64,000 bases of DNA, taken from NCBI RefSeq assembly GCF_031458395.1, contig NZ_JAVDYJ010000001.1:186001-250000 (forward strand), written 5' to 3'. Positions 34,714 to 44,192 of this stretch are shown here, one piece after another; the stretch's first letter is position 1, and every line of letters starts with the position of its first letter. Below the pieces are notes generated by a model. The model was not told where the DNA came from and did no database searches. It saw only the letters and a list, made by a program, of their open reading frames with translations. This DNA is from Enteractinococcus fodinae. Its GTDB lineage: Bacteria > Actinomycetota > Actinomycetes > Actinomycetales > Micrococcaceae. Made by a program: the position numbers and the translations under genes.

Positions 34714-35145
34714 TTAGTCTGTGGTGTCTTGAGCTATCGGTTCCGTCGAGTGGCGCTCGCCGGTGAGCATCGTGAGCAGTAGGACGTTTTCTGCTGGGGC
34801 ATCTTGGGCTGCGGACACCTCGTGCACGACCATGGCGCGCAGGTGAACCACTGTGCCGGGTTCAAGCAAAATCTCACCTTGGTCGGTCGTCAGGAGCAGT
34901 TGCCCTTGGAGCGCTTGCACGGTAATGGGATGGGCTGAGGTATGGGAGCGCAGCACTTGGCCGGGTGCGAAGGTTAGAAAAATGAGGTTCGCGCCGTCCC
35001 CTTCAAGCTTTCGCGAGATTGATGGTGGGGTACCCGTGCGCGGTGGTGGAGCGTCAGTCACCGGAAAGATCGAGACCTCGGCGTTTGGGTCGGCTTCTGC
35101 GGGACCAAAAGCTTTCGGCGGCATGTTGAATGGCTTCCGGATCAT
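34714..35145 (-). CDS. Cupin-domain protein
   Basis: About 143-aa single-cupin protein. Motif 1 region GQVLRSHTSAHPITVQALQGQLLL and motif 2 region EPGTVVHLRAMVVHEVSA; His residues could bind a metal. The ATG at 35145 is preferred because AAGGAA lies nine bases upstream; the frame is open to 35169. Function unknown. Convergent with the Lrp gene. Confidence 0.65.
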   Translation of the reverse strand: MIRKPFNMPPKAFGPAEADPNAEVSIFPVTDAPPPRTGTPPSISRKLEGDGANLIFLTFAPGQVLRSHTSAHPITVQALQGQLLLTTDQGEILLEPGTVVHLRAMVVHEVSAAQDAPAENVLLLTMLTGERHSTEPIAQDTTD

Positions 35146-35260
35146 GGCGAACGGTTCCTTTGCCGGCATCAGTGGGTAGCGGTCGTTGTGTATTCGTCAG
35201 CATATCGAATGACACAAGGTGACTAACAACCTCGCGACCGTCAATGATCACAAGACGTGA

Positions 35261-36913
35261 CTACCGCCAGAATCGGTTGCGGCGTGGCCGTTGGTCTGGA
35301 TCCAGATACGGTGCTGGCACAAACCACGCGATGCCGTCGTGCATCGTGATGCTCCACATTCTGGCATGCACCGCGTGATGATGGTGGGAGCACAGGAGGA
35401 CCGCATTGGCAATCGCGGTAGAGCCACCGGAATGCCACGGATTGACGTGGTGCGCGTCGCACCACGGTGCCGGGATGGTGCAGTTGGGTGCAGCACAACC
35501 TCGATCGCGTGCAATGAGGGCGCGTCGTTGGTCGGGCGTGAAGAGCCTGGCCTTGCGACCTAGGTCTAAGATCGCGCCGTGTGAACCCAGGACTGCGGGG
35601 ATCAGCTCTGCTTCACACGACAGGGGCCGGATGGAAGCCGGTGAGATCGGCCCGGTGAACAGGGCCTGAGAAATAAAGTTCGGGGCGGTGGGCCGCGATG
35701 GTCCGGTCGCTGAACAGTCGTGGGGCAACTGCTCGTAGAGGGTTTGGTAATCCATGATGACGCTGAGTTGCGGCGGGAGCCCACCAACGGTCGGGAACGT
35801 GGTCGATGCCAGCGACATGCCGGTGTCGAAGACAGCTGTAAGTCCGTCGAGGAGTTTCTGTTCACGGGTGCGCTCATCAGCCGCCGGGATGGGCTCACCG
35901 ACTTCATCTTCACTAAATAGTGCTTGCTGGCCGTGGTCTTCTAGTGCTTTTCGTACCACCGGGGCGGTGAAGTGCGGCAGTGTGGTCCCAAAGAGGTTTT
36001 CTAGCAGTGCTTTAAGCGGTTCGAAACTGGCGTGCGGGTTGTTCACCACGGACGCTAAGACGCGTAGCCGTTCGTGGAAGAGCGCATCAACGCGCAATAC
36101 CCAGTTGTGCAGCCCTTGGGCCTGGCCGCGGTAGAACGCCCCGCGTTTACGATCGAGGACCTCATGATCTGGTGCGCCATCCTGATCGAACCAGTACGTG
36201 ATGTATTGCGACCACCGTTTGGCGACTTGGCGCAACCCATCGGGATCCAAGAGGCTGGCCTGTTCCGCCAACTGTGCTTGGCCCGCTGCTAGACGGTCCT
36301 GGACCTGTGGTGTGAGCACCTTGGCCTGAGCGGCAGCGCGCTCGACCTGATTGACGGTATCCACCACAATATCGGCGGCTGCCGCATCGATATCTGCTGC
36401 AAAGAACCGTGCCGCAACCTCTTCATAGCGAGAGTCGGGCATATGCCCACCGTCCAGGCTGGGTGCCGGGATGAGTTCCTGGGCGAGTTTGACTCGTGTT
36501 TTGGCTTCCCGCAGCGAGATGCTCAGGGCATCACGCAGATATTCGGCGATGTTGCGGAAGGCTGCTTTGCCCGTGGGCATGCCAAAGATGTCTGCCCGTT
36601 CAGTTTCTGAAGCGTACGCGTTGGCTGCGAAGCCCGCCGTGATGATCTGCAGCGCCTCGACTTTGCGCGCCAGTTGCTCGATGTTGCGCAGCAGAACAGG
36701 AAACGGTATGTCCGGCGCTTGCATGGTCGCGTCCGGGGGCTCGCCGGTGCCCCACACGGTGCCCCAATCAATTGCAGCCTGGTCGCTCTGGAACCGTGCA
36801 AGCCGAGTATATGCATCGGGTTCTCGGTACGTTCGCAACGCATCCGACACGAGCCGATCAGCTTGGCTTACCAGCGATGCGGGATTGGCCTCGGTTTCGA
36901 TGTGCTGTGTCAT
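35261..36913 (-). CDS. DUF222 / HNH endonuclease-domain protein
   Basis: 550-aa protein of the actinobacterial 13E12-repeat type. A large N-terminal DUF222 region (about 60-400) is followed by a C-terminal HNH nuclease domain: CAAPNC, CDAHHVNPW, then ANAVLLCSHHHHAVH. The biological role is unknown; these proteins are multi-copy in actinobacterial genomes. A second, clearly different member lies at 55120-56460. Monocistronic. Confidence 0.85.
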   Translation of the reverse strand: MTQHIETEANPASLVSQADRLVSDALRTYREPDAYTRLARFQSDQAAIDWGTVWGTGEPPDATMQAPDIPFPVLLRNIEQLARKVEALQIITAGFAANAYASETERADIFGMPTGKAAFRNIAEYLRDALSISLREAKTRVKLAQELIPAPSLDGGHMPDSRYEEVAARFFAADIDAAAADIVVDTVNQVERAAAQAKVLTPQVQDRLAAGQAQLAEQASLLDPDGLRQVAKRWSQYITYWFDQDGAPDHEVLDRKRGAFYRGQAQGLHNWVLRVDALFHERLRVLASVVNNPHASFEPLKALLENLFGTTLPHFTAPVVRKALEDHGQQALFSEDEVGEPIPAADERTREQKLLDGLTAVFDTGMSLASTTFPTVGGLPPQLSVIMDYQTLYEQLPHDCSATGPSRPTAPNFISQALFTGPISPASIRPLSCEAELIPAVLGSHGAILDLGRKARLFTPDQRRALIARDRGCAAPNCTIPAPWCDAHHVNPWHSGGSTAIANAVLLCSHHHHAVHARMWSITMHDGIAWFVPAPYLDPDQRPRRNRFWR

Positions 36914-37013
36914 ATCGCAACTTCAGCAGCACATCGCCTAGCTGGGGTACCGCAAGTGGGTTAACGTGGAAAACTCAGCCTTAGCCGATACGACTGTGGA
37001 CAACGTGGCGGGG

Positions 37014-37613
37014 TTAATCGCCTGGGGCAGAGGTGTGCTGGGTCGAGGGCTGCCACGAGGCCAGGGCGTCCAACAGTGCGTCCGGCGTGCTTTCCACGAT
37101 GAGCGCTTCGGTAAACGACCGGCGCACAAACCCCTGGGCGGCCATGTGATCGATCATGGCAAGCAGCGGATCCCAAAAACCTGCCGTATTCAACAGTGCG
37201 ACCGGTTTGGTATGGATGCCCAACTGTTGCCAGGTCCAGACCTCAAAAAATTCCTCGAGTGTGCCGATCCCGCCGGGCAGTGCAACGAATGCGTCACCGA
37301 GTTCAGCCATCCGGTGTTTGCGGGCATGCATATCGGCCACGATCTCCAGCTGGGTCAGCCTCTGGTGTGGGGTTTCTGAGGTCAAGAGCCACTCGGGTGT
37401 CACACCGAAGACTTCCGCCCCGGCAGCCAGGGCCGTGTCGGCGAGTACACCCATCAGGCCGACGTCGCCACCGCCAAACGCCACACCGATGCCACGGTCG
37501 GCCACTGCTTGAGCGAAGGCTTCGACGGCCTCGACACACACGTCAGAGTTGCCGTGTTTTGATCCGGTATAGACGGTCACTCGACGGAGACCATTGGTTC
37601 GGGGCTCAGTCAT
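37014..37613 (-). CDS. LOG-family protein (TIGR00730, cytokinin phosphoribohydrolase-like)
   Basis: 199-aa Rossmann-fold protein with the hallmark PGGIGTLEEFFEVWTWQQLG near residue 110-130 and the N-terminal VTVYTGSKHG. LOG proteins release free base from nucleoside 5'-monophosphates. It overlaps the SRPBCC gene upstream by 8 bp, so the two are coupled. Confidence 0.85.
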   Translation of the reverse strand: MTEPRTNGLRRVTVYTGSKHGNSDVCVEAVEAFAQAVADRGIGVAFGGGDVGLMGVLADTALAAGAEVFGVTPEWLLTSETPHQRLTQLEIVADMHARKHRMAELGDAFVALPGGIGTLEEFFEVWTWQQLGIHTKPVALLNTAGFWDPLLAMIDHMAAQGFVRRSFTEALIVESTPDALLDALASWQPSTQHTSAPGD

Positions 37614-38103
37614 GGCTCACCGGGTAACGTTCTTGGAGCTGCAGCAGGCTGTTGCGCATCTGTCGTGCGTTGGCATTGAAGACGCCTGCCCAATTGAAGC
37701 CTCGGATGACGATGGGTTTGACCTGGGTGTAGTCGAAAGTTTCGGTGACCCAGGTGCCTTGCCCCTCGGCTGGTTGAAATGCCCACCGCCAGATGTGTCC
37801 GGCAGGATGTTGCCAGGCGATCTCGCGTTCCGGGTCGGCGGTGACGACGCGCATGGTGAGGGTATAGGGCAGCCCGAGACGGCGCATCCAGATGTTAAAC
37901 GTGTCACCTTCGGTCAAATATTCTGGGCCTGAGACTTTGGCCGAAAGGGTCCCGCCACCGTCGAGTTCGTGATGTCGGTGCGGGTTTGCCGCCAGTTCCC
38001 ACAATTGGAAGGGTTCCGCTCCAACGCGCGCTTGGTAGCTGATCGTGAAAGACCCAGTGTCAACTTCCCGGACATCGTCGGTAGAATGCGTATGTTCACT
38101 CAT
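37606..38103 (-). CDS. SRPBCC (START-like) domain protein
   Basis: 165-aa helix-grip-fold protein. GSFTISYQARVGAEPFQLWELAANPHRHHELDGGG near the N-terminus and WAFQPAEGQGTWVTETFDYTQV in the second half fit the polyketide cyclase/dehydrase-like SRPBCC family, which binds hydrophobic ligands. GGGGGAT-type ribosome site. Translationally coupled to the LOG gene and divergent from the SulP gene. Confidence 0.75.
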   Translation of the reverse strand: MSEHTHSTDDVREVDTGSFTISYQARVGAEPFQLWELAANPHRHHELDGGGTLSAKVSGPEYLTEGDTFNIWMRRLGLPYTLTMRVVTADPEREIAWQHPAGHIWRWAFQPAEGQGTWVTETFDYTQVKPIVIRGFNWAGVFNANARQMRNSLLQLQERYPVSHD

Positions 38104-38166
38104 ATCCCCCAGACTACGCCCGCGCTCGCGTGTCTGACTACAAATACTTTGCGACAGAGGTGTTCT

Positions 38167-39657
38167 ATGTCTGCGGAGACGGTCACTCCCGCATTACGCC
38201 AATCGGTTCGAGAGACTTTCAAGCGGCCAGCGTGGCTGCGCACTGAAGTGCTCGCGGGTTTGGTGGTCTCACTGGCACTTATCCCCGAAGCGATTGCGTT
38301 TGCACTCATCGCCAACGTCGACCCGAAAGTCGGCCTGTATGCCGCCGGCATCATGGCGATTTCTATTGCGTTTCTTGGCGGACGTCCTGCGATGATCTCG
38401 GCGGCAACTGCCGCCACGGCCCTGGTCGTCGCGCCCATTGTTGCCTCCCACGGGGTGCAGTATCTGTTCGCGACCGTCATCCTGGCTGGGATCTTGCAGA
38501 TCGTGCTGGGTGTGATTGGTGTGGCCAAGTTGATGCGATTCATCCCGCAGTCGGTCATGACCGGCTTCGTCAACGCGCTGGCGATCCTGATCTTTATTGC
38601 CCAATTGCCAGACCTCATCGATGTGCCCTGGGCCGTCTACCCGCTGTTTGCGCTCGGGCTAGCCATCATCTTCCTGTGGCCTAAGGTCACCGAAGTCATC
38701 CCATCAGCGCTGGTCGCCATCGTCGTCGTGACCCTGATTGTCGTGATCTTCAGCGTCAACGTGCCCACGGTTTCGGATAAGGGCGACCTGCCAGATGAGC
38801 TGCCGTTCTTCTTCATCCCGGATGTGCCGTTTACGCTGGAGACACTGGAAATCATTTTCCCGGCAGCTTTGGCCATGGCGGTCGTTGGGTTGCTGGAATC
38901 GCTGATGACCGCTCAACTGGTCGACAACATCACCGACACCCCATCGAGCAAAACCCGCGAGTCCGTCGGCCAAGGCGGGGCCAACATCCTGGCCGGGTTC
39001 TTCGGCGGCATGGGCGGTTGTGCGATGATCGGCCAGACCATGATTAACGTGCGCGCTTCAGGTGCTCGCACCAGAATCTCCACCTTCGTTGCGGGCGTGT
39101 TCCTGCTGGTGCTGGCCATCGGACTGGGCGACATCGTCGGGATGATGCCTATGGCCGTACTGGTCGCCGTGATGGTCTACGTTGCCTACGCGACCTTCGA
39201 GTGGCACTCAATTGCACCGCGCACCCTGAAGAACATGCCCAAATCCGAGACCCTGGTCATGCTCATCACCGTTGTCCCAACCGTGGTGACCGGAAACCTG
39301 GCCATCGGTGTGGGGCTGGGCGTGCTGGCCGCCATGATCGCCTTCGTCCGCCACGTCTCGCACTTTGCCACGGTGTCGCGCAGCGTCAATGCCGACGAAT
39401 CGACCGCGACGTACCTGGTCAAGGGCCAGCTGTTCTTCGCTTCCTCGCATGATCTGGCCAATCAGTTCGAATACGCACTCGACCCAGCCCATGTCGTCAT
39501 AGACCTGCGCGAAGCAAACGTCTGGGACCATTCGACAGGTGCCATGCTGGACGCGATCAATGAGCGGTACACCGAACGTGGCAAAACGGTCGAATTCTTA
39601 GGTCTGCGCGGACCTTTCCCTCTGAGTAAGAATGCCGCTGGACAGCGAGAATCCTAA
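38167..39657 (+). CDS. SulP-family anion transporter with STAS domain
   Basis: About 496-aa transporter. LALIPEAIAFALIANVDPKVGLYAAGI matches the SulP signature region, followed by roughly 11-12 membrane segments and a short C-terminal STAS domain (about 410-490: VIDLREANVWDHSTGAML). The ATG at 38167 follows AGAGG; the frame is open far upstream without support. Substrate could be sulfate, bicarbonate or a dicarboxylate. A degenerate fragment of a second copy lies at 47914-48085. Convergent with guaD, 15 bp apart. Confidence 0.85.
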   Translation: MSAETVTPALRQSVRETFKRPAWLRTEVLAGLVVSLALIPEAIAFALIANVDPKVGLYAAGIMAISIAFLGGRPAMISAATAATALVVAPIVASHGVQYLFATVILAGILQIVLGVIGVAKLMRFIPQSVMTGFVNALAILIFIAQLPDLIDVPWAVYPLFALGLAIIFLWPKVTEVIPSALVAIVVVTLIVVIFSVNVPTVSDKGDLPDELPFFFIPDVPFTLETLEIIFPAALAMAVVGLLESLMTAQLVDNITDTPSSKTRESVGQGGANILAGFFGGMGGCAMIGQTMINVRASGARTRISTFVAGVFLLVLAIGLGDIVGMMPMAVLVAVMVYVAYATFEWHSIAPRTLKNMPKSETLVMLITVVPTVVTGNLAIGVGLGVLAAMIAFVRHVSHFATVSRSVNADESTATYLVKGQLFFASSHDLANQFEYALDPAHVVIDLREANVWDHSTGAMLDAINERYTERGKTVEFLGLRGPFPLSKNAAGQRES

Positions 39658-39672
39658 CCCGCCGTAACACTC

Positions 39673-40986
39673 TTATAAACCAGCAGCTTGATACTGACTG
39701 TGTGATTTGACCTGTTGGCCGTCGATCCAGACACACTCGATATCTGCGGGAGTACCCAGTGCGAAGATTTTCGCCAGTGCGCCTTCATCGTCGGCTGCAT
39801 GAGCGAGGCCGACGTCAAGTGGGTGTCCCGCGGTAGGACGGATGAGGACTGCATCAAAGCGTTTCCCCACGGATAGGTCACCAACCTGCGCATCGAGCTG
39901 CAGCGCCTGCGCCCCGGCCGAGGTGGCCAGATAGAGCAGATGTGCCGCGGTCATGGGCAGTCCGCCACTGGGATCAAGCTGCTGCATGAAATAGGCCTGC
40001 ACGCCTTCTTTGAGGAGGCTGAAACCATTTCCAGCGCCCACGTCTGAACCGAGGGCGACGTTGACTCCGGTCTCGATATGGCGTTTGAGCGGAAAGAACC
40101 CACTGGCAAGCGCCGAATTAGACGTCGGGCAATGCGCTACGGCGAGGCCGGTTTCGGCCATTCTCAACAGTTCTCGCTCGGTGGGGTGGACATTATGAGC
40201 AAGAATCGTCTGCGCGCTGAGCAAGCCTGCCTTGTCATACGTGTCGAGGTAATCCTGCGCTTCGGGATGGAGTGCCGCGACATCGCTGATTTCATCCTGA
40301 TTCTCGTTGATATGGGAGGTCACCCAAATGCCGGGACGATCTTGTACGAGTTCCCCGTGGGCAGCTAAGAGGTCCGGGCCCGCCGATAATGAAAAACGGG
40401 GTGTGACGGCATAGCGCAACCGGTCGGTACCGTGCCAACGATCGATGAGCTGCTGGGCTTCAGCCAACGACTGATCGATGGTTGTCAGTAATGGCTCGGG
40501 CAGCGTGCAGTCACTGGTGACCAATCCGGCGGTCATCCGGAGGCCCAAATGCTGAGCACGCTCAAACAGAATATCCACGGCTGAAGCAAAGTGCGAGCCA
40601 AACACCATCGCCGAGGTCGTCCCCGAAGAAATCAAGCCGGTCAGGAACTCTCCAGCTAACTGGTGCGCGTACGTGTTGTCGGCGAGTTTTTCCTCTTCGG
40701 GTAAGGCACATTCGTCGAGCCATTCGAGCAGAGGTTTGCCCAAGTGGCCAATCGCCCGGATTTGGGGATAGTGGACGTGGGTGTCAACCAGCCCGGGAAT
40801 CAGGATGCCGTCGCGTACATCGATGATCTCGACTGTGGGGTAGGACTCGGTCGCCGAATTGATGTCGGTGCGTGCGATGATTTCGCCATCGTCTACGACA
40901 AGAGCGACGTCAGTGTCGGTGCGGAGTGTTCCACCGGTAAATGGGTTGGTGGGGGTATCGAATACTCGGGCACGATAAATGTACAT
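39673..40986 (-). CDS. guaD: Guanine deaminase
   Basis: 437-aa amidohydrolase. Metal-site motifs DTHVHYPQ (His-x-His), SHINEN, LAHNVH and GSDVGAGN are all present in order, and the HYPQ and GSDVGAGNGFSLL segments are specific to guanine deaminases. It converts guanine to xanthine, feeding the xanthine dehydrogenase encoded by the same operon. Last gene of the azgA-xdhABC-guaD operon, 33 bp after xdhC. Confidence 0.9.
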   Translation of the reverse strand: MYIYRARVFDTPTNPFTGGTLRTDTDVALVVDDGEIIARTDINSATESYPTVEIIDVRDGILIPGLVDTHVHYPQIRAIGHLGKPLLEWLDECALPEEEKLADNTYAHQLAGEFLTGLISSGTTSAMVFGSHFASAVDILFERAQHLGLRMTAGLVTSDCTLPEPLLTTIDQSLAEAQQLIDRWHGTDRLRYAVTPRFSLSAGPDLLAAHGELVQDRPGIWVTSHINENQDEISDVAALHPEAQDYLDTYDKAGLLSAQTILAHNVHPTERELLRMAETGLAVAHCPTSNSALASGFFPLKRHIETGVNVALGSDVGAGNGFSLLKEGVQAYFMQQLDPSGGLPMTAAHLLYLATSAGAQALQLDAQVGDLSVGKRFDAVLIRPTAGHPLDVGLAHAADDEGALAKIFALGTPADIECVWIDGQQVKSHSQYQAAGL

Positions 40987-41019
40987 GTGGTGTCCTTGGG
41001 CAGTGAGTCAAGTGAGGTT

Positions 41020-41805
41020 TTAGGCCATGCGGCGTAGCAGCTCGGCCGCGACGCTCACAGCGATGGTTGCGGGCTGTTTTCCGGGCAGGTCAGGTAGTCC
41101 GATCGGGCAGTCAATTGTGTCGATGTCTGCGGCGTCGTGGCCCTCGGCTAAGAGCTTCTTGCGAAACCGCTGCCACTTCGCGTTGGAACCGATGAGCCCG
41201 ATAGAGCCGAGCTCCTTATGGCGCAATGCTGCATCACAGAGCATGAGATCTTCGGCATGGTCATGCGTCATGATCAGTACGTGCGCTCCAACCGGCAACT
41301 TGGAGATGACCTGTTCGCCAGCTACCGAGTGGTGTCGGTTGATGTGCGCGACTGGCGTCTCGAGGTTGTCGAGTTGTGCCAGATAGTCGAGCCGGGAATC
41401 AGACAGTTCTAACCGGAGATTTTGTCGGCCAAGGATGCGCGCGATTTCCAGCCCAATGTTACCGATGCCGAATACCGCGACGGTTTCGGGGACAGTCAGC
41501 GGCTCGAACAAGATCGTGACTTCTCCACCGCAGCATTGCTTACCGTACTTCACCGGAGCTCTATCGTTGAGGTGCAGCGTGAGCATCTCGGGTTCGGTAA
41601 GGTTTTCGGCCAGCAATTCCCGGGCACGGGTAGTGGCTGTCATTTCCAGATTGCCACCGCCAATGGTCCCGTAGAACTTATCAGCGGTGACAATGAACTT
41701 TGCTCCTGCATCCCGGGGTGCGTGGCCCCGGACAGCAGCAATCGTTACCAAAACAGCCGGCACCTGCTCGTCACGCAGTTTAGCTGCCGTATCAATCCAG
41801 GTCAT
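41020..41805 (-). CDS. xdhC: XdhC, xanthine dehydrogenase molybdenum-cofactor insertion factor
   Basis: 261-aa XdhC/CoxF-family chaperone: N-terminal AVRGHAPRDAGAKF, the cysteine motif YGKQCCGGEVTILFE and the C-terminal Rossmann domain (AVFGIGNIGLEIARIL). It sulfurates and inserts Mo cofactor into XdhB. Its ATG overlaps the xdhB stop (4 bp). Confidence 0.9.
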   Translation of the reverse strand: MTWIDTAAKLRDEQVPAVLVTIAAVRGHAPRDAGAKFIVTADKFYGTIGGGNLEMTATTRARELLAENLTEPEMLTLHLNDRAPVKYGKQCCGGEVTILFEPLTVPETVAVFGIGNIGLEIARILGRQNLRLELSDSRLDYLAQLDNLETPVAHINRHHSVAGEQVISKLPVGAHVLIMTHDHAEDLMLCDAALRHKELGSIGLIGSNAKWQRFRKKLLAEGHDAADIDTIDCPIGLPDLPGKQPATIAVSVAAELLRRMA

Positions 41806-44192
41806 GAAGGGACGTTCCTGACGTCAAGCGCGTCACGTGCAGGAATGTCTTGGCTAGCGTCCTGCTGGTCGCGCACGGACTCGATAGCCCAGAACACAGC
41901 CTCCGGGGTAGCTGGTGAGGCAAGTTCCACGCTGGTGCCTGGAGCACCGAACGCAGTGATTGCCTCCCGCAGTGCCTCGCGCACGGAGAAGGCAAGCATC
42001 AGCGGGGGTTCACCGACTGCTTTGGAACCATAAATGGCGCCATCTTCGTGCGCTTTATCCAGCAGGTCTACGTTAAAAATCTCTGGCATTTCGGATAGAC
42101 TCGGAATCTTATAGGTACTGGCGCCTTGAGTCGCGACCCGTCCGCGTCCCGGGCCGTCAGAGGTATCCCACCGGAAGTCTTCAAGAGTCAACCAGCCGGC
42201 GCCTTGGACAAAACCGCCCTCAATCTGGCCGATATCGATCAGCGGCGAGAGAGAATCACCAACGTCATGGACGATGTCGACACGGCGAATCTTGTACGAA
42301 CCGTCAAACGCGCTGACTTCCACTTCGCTGGCTGACACTCCGTAAACGAAGTACTTAAAAGGCTCGCCCTTCATGTTGGCCAAGTCCCAGTACAGTCCCT
42401 CGGTCCGGTAGAAACCGGCGGCCGAGAGCTGGATCCGCTGCATATAAGCAACGGTGATAAGTTCTTGCCACTCAACCGTCTTGGTGGTCGACAGCCCCGA
42501 GACGACCCCACGAGCGAACCGCACTTCGTGGGCGGGTACGCCAAGCATGCCGGCGGCAACCTGCGCCAACCGCGTCTTGATCTGATCGCAAGCGTCTTTG
42601 ATAGCCCCACCGTTGAGATCAGTTCCCGAGCTGGCGGCCGTTGCGGAGGTGTTCGGAACCTTATCTGTCCGGGTCGGAGCCGAACGCACCATCGATAATG
42701 GCACACCGAGGCTCGTGGCGGCGACCTGCAGCATCTTGGTATGCAGGCCCTGACCCATCTCGGTGCCCCCGTGGTTGACGAGCACCGAACCGTCTTTATA
42801 GACGAGCACGAGCGCCCCGCCCTGGTTGAAGGCCGTGAGGTTGAACGAAATCCCGAATTTGACCGGTGTCATGGCGAGTGCTCGCTTGACGTAAGTATTG
42901 CGGGCATTAAAGTCAGCGATCGCAGCCTGCCTGGCTTCAATATCAGCGGTGGATATCACCTGATCCCACGCACTTTTGAGTCGATCTGCGTGGCGGACCG
43001 GTTGGAAGTAGGGCGTATCTTGATCCTCGGAATAGAAATTCCGACGACGAAGCTCTGCTGGGCTCAAGCCCAGCTTTGGAGCTACCCGTCCCAACAAATC
43101 TTCCATGACTAACATGCCCTGAGGACCGCCAAAACCTCGAAAAGCTGTTTGGGAAGTCTTGTGGCATTTTGCAATACGTCCGTGGACGCGGATATTGGGC
43201 ACCCAGTAACCGTTATCAATGTGGCACAACGCTCTGGTGAGCACCGGCACGGAAAGGTCCATGCTCCAACCGCCGTCGGAGGTCAGCGTTGCATCCAGAG
43301 CCAGAATCTTCCCCTCGTCGGAAAAGCCCACTTTCCAGCTCGCGTGGAAACCATGACGTTTGCCAGTCATAGTCATATCGAGCGTACGATTAAGCCGCAC
43401 CCTGGTTGGTCGGCCGGTGAGGGTGGCGCCGAGCGCCGCAACGGCTGCATAACCGTGCGATTGCATTTCCTTGCCGCCGAATGCCCCGCCCATGCGCACG
43501 CACTGCACGGTAACCTCGTGGGCGGGAACCCCGAGCACATGGGAGACGATGTCTTGGGTTTCGGTTGGATGCTGCGTCGATGAATTAATGAACAGCTGGC
43601 CATTTTCATCGAAGTGCGCCAGTGAAGCTTGAGTCTCAAGATAAAAGTGGTCTTGGCCAGCAAACTCGAATTCTCCGCTGAAAACGTGCTCGGCAAGTTG
43701 GAAACCGCCCTCAAGATCGCCTTTATTGATAACCGGCTGAACGCCCTGAAAACTGTCCGCTTCGATCGCATCCTGGATAGTGATCAGGGACGGCAGCTCT
43801 TCAACCTCGACGCAGACTTGGGCTGCGCCTTCTTTTGCTGCCTCGAGAGTTTCAGCGAAGACCCAGGCGATAGGTTGGCCGTAGAACATGATCTCATCAA
43901 CCGGCAGCATGGGTTCATCACCCCTGGTGCCCTGATCGTTCACCCCAGGAATGTCTTCGGCGGTAACCACACGCACGACACCTGGGATCTCATAGGCCGC
44001 TGATGTATCAACCGACTTGAGTTCAGCGTGGGCGATAGTTGATTGCACGGGATACGCGTGCAGCAGGTTCGTGAATCGTCCACCGAGGTCATCGGTGTAG
44101 AGCGCTCGGCCGGTGACATGCTCGTATGCACTCTCGTGGTAGTGTGACTCGCCGACAATGGGATTGGCTGGTCGCTGTGAGAGACTGGTCAT
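41802..44192 (-). CDS. xdhB: Xanthine dehydrogenase, molybdopterin-binding subunit
   Basis: 796-aa large subunit. The N-terminal aldehyde-oxidase/xanthine-dehydrogenase a/b hammerhead region, QCVRMGGAFGGKE (Mo-pterin contact), GGTEMGQGLHTKM and the C-terminal catalytic-Glu region KAVGEPPLMLAFSVREAL are visible. It hydroxylates hypoxanthine/xanthine to urate. Overlaps both neighbours by 4 bp. Confidence 0.92.
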   Translation of the reverse strand: MTSLSQRPANPIVGESHYHESAYEHVTGRALYTDDLGGRFTNLLHAYPVQSTIAHAELKSVDTSAAYEIPGVVRVVTAEDIPGVNDQGTRGDEPMLPVDEIMFYGQPIAWVFAETLEAAKEGAAQVCVEVEELPSLITIQDAIEADSFQGVQPVINKGDLEGGFQLAEHVFSGEFEFAGQDHFYLETQASLAHFDENGQLFINSSTQHPTETQDIVSHVLGVPAHEVTVQCVRMGGAFGGKEMQSHGYAAVAALGATLTGRPTRVRLNRTLDMTMTGKRHGFHASWKVGFSDEGKILALDATLTSDGGWSMDLSVPVLTRALCHIDNGYWVPNIRVHGRIAKCHKTSQTAFRGFGGPQGMLVMEDLLGRVAPKLGLSPAELRRRNFYSEDQDTPYFQPVRHADRLKSAWDQVISTADIEARQAAIADFNARNTYVKRALAMTPVKFGISFNLTAFNQGGALVLVYKDGSVLVNHGGTEMGQGLHTKMLQVAATSLGVPLSMVRSAPTRTDKVPNTSATAASSGTDLNGGAIKDACDQIKTRLAQVAAGMLGVPAHEVRFARGVVSGLSTTKTVEWQELITVAYMQRIQLSAAGFYRTEGLYWDLANMKGEPFKYFVYGVSASEVEVSAFDGSYKIRRVDIVHDVGDSLSPLIDIGQIEGGFVQGAGWLTLEDFRWDTSDGPGRGRVATQGASTYKIPSLSEMPEIFNVDLLDKAHEDGAIYGSKAVGEPPLMLAFSVREALREAITAFGAPGTSVELASPATPEAVFWAIESVRDQQDASQDIPARDALDVRNVPS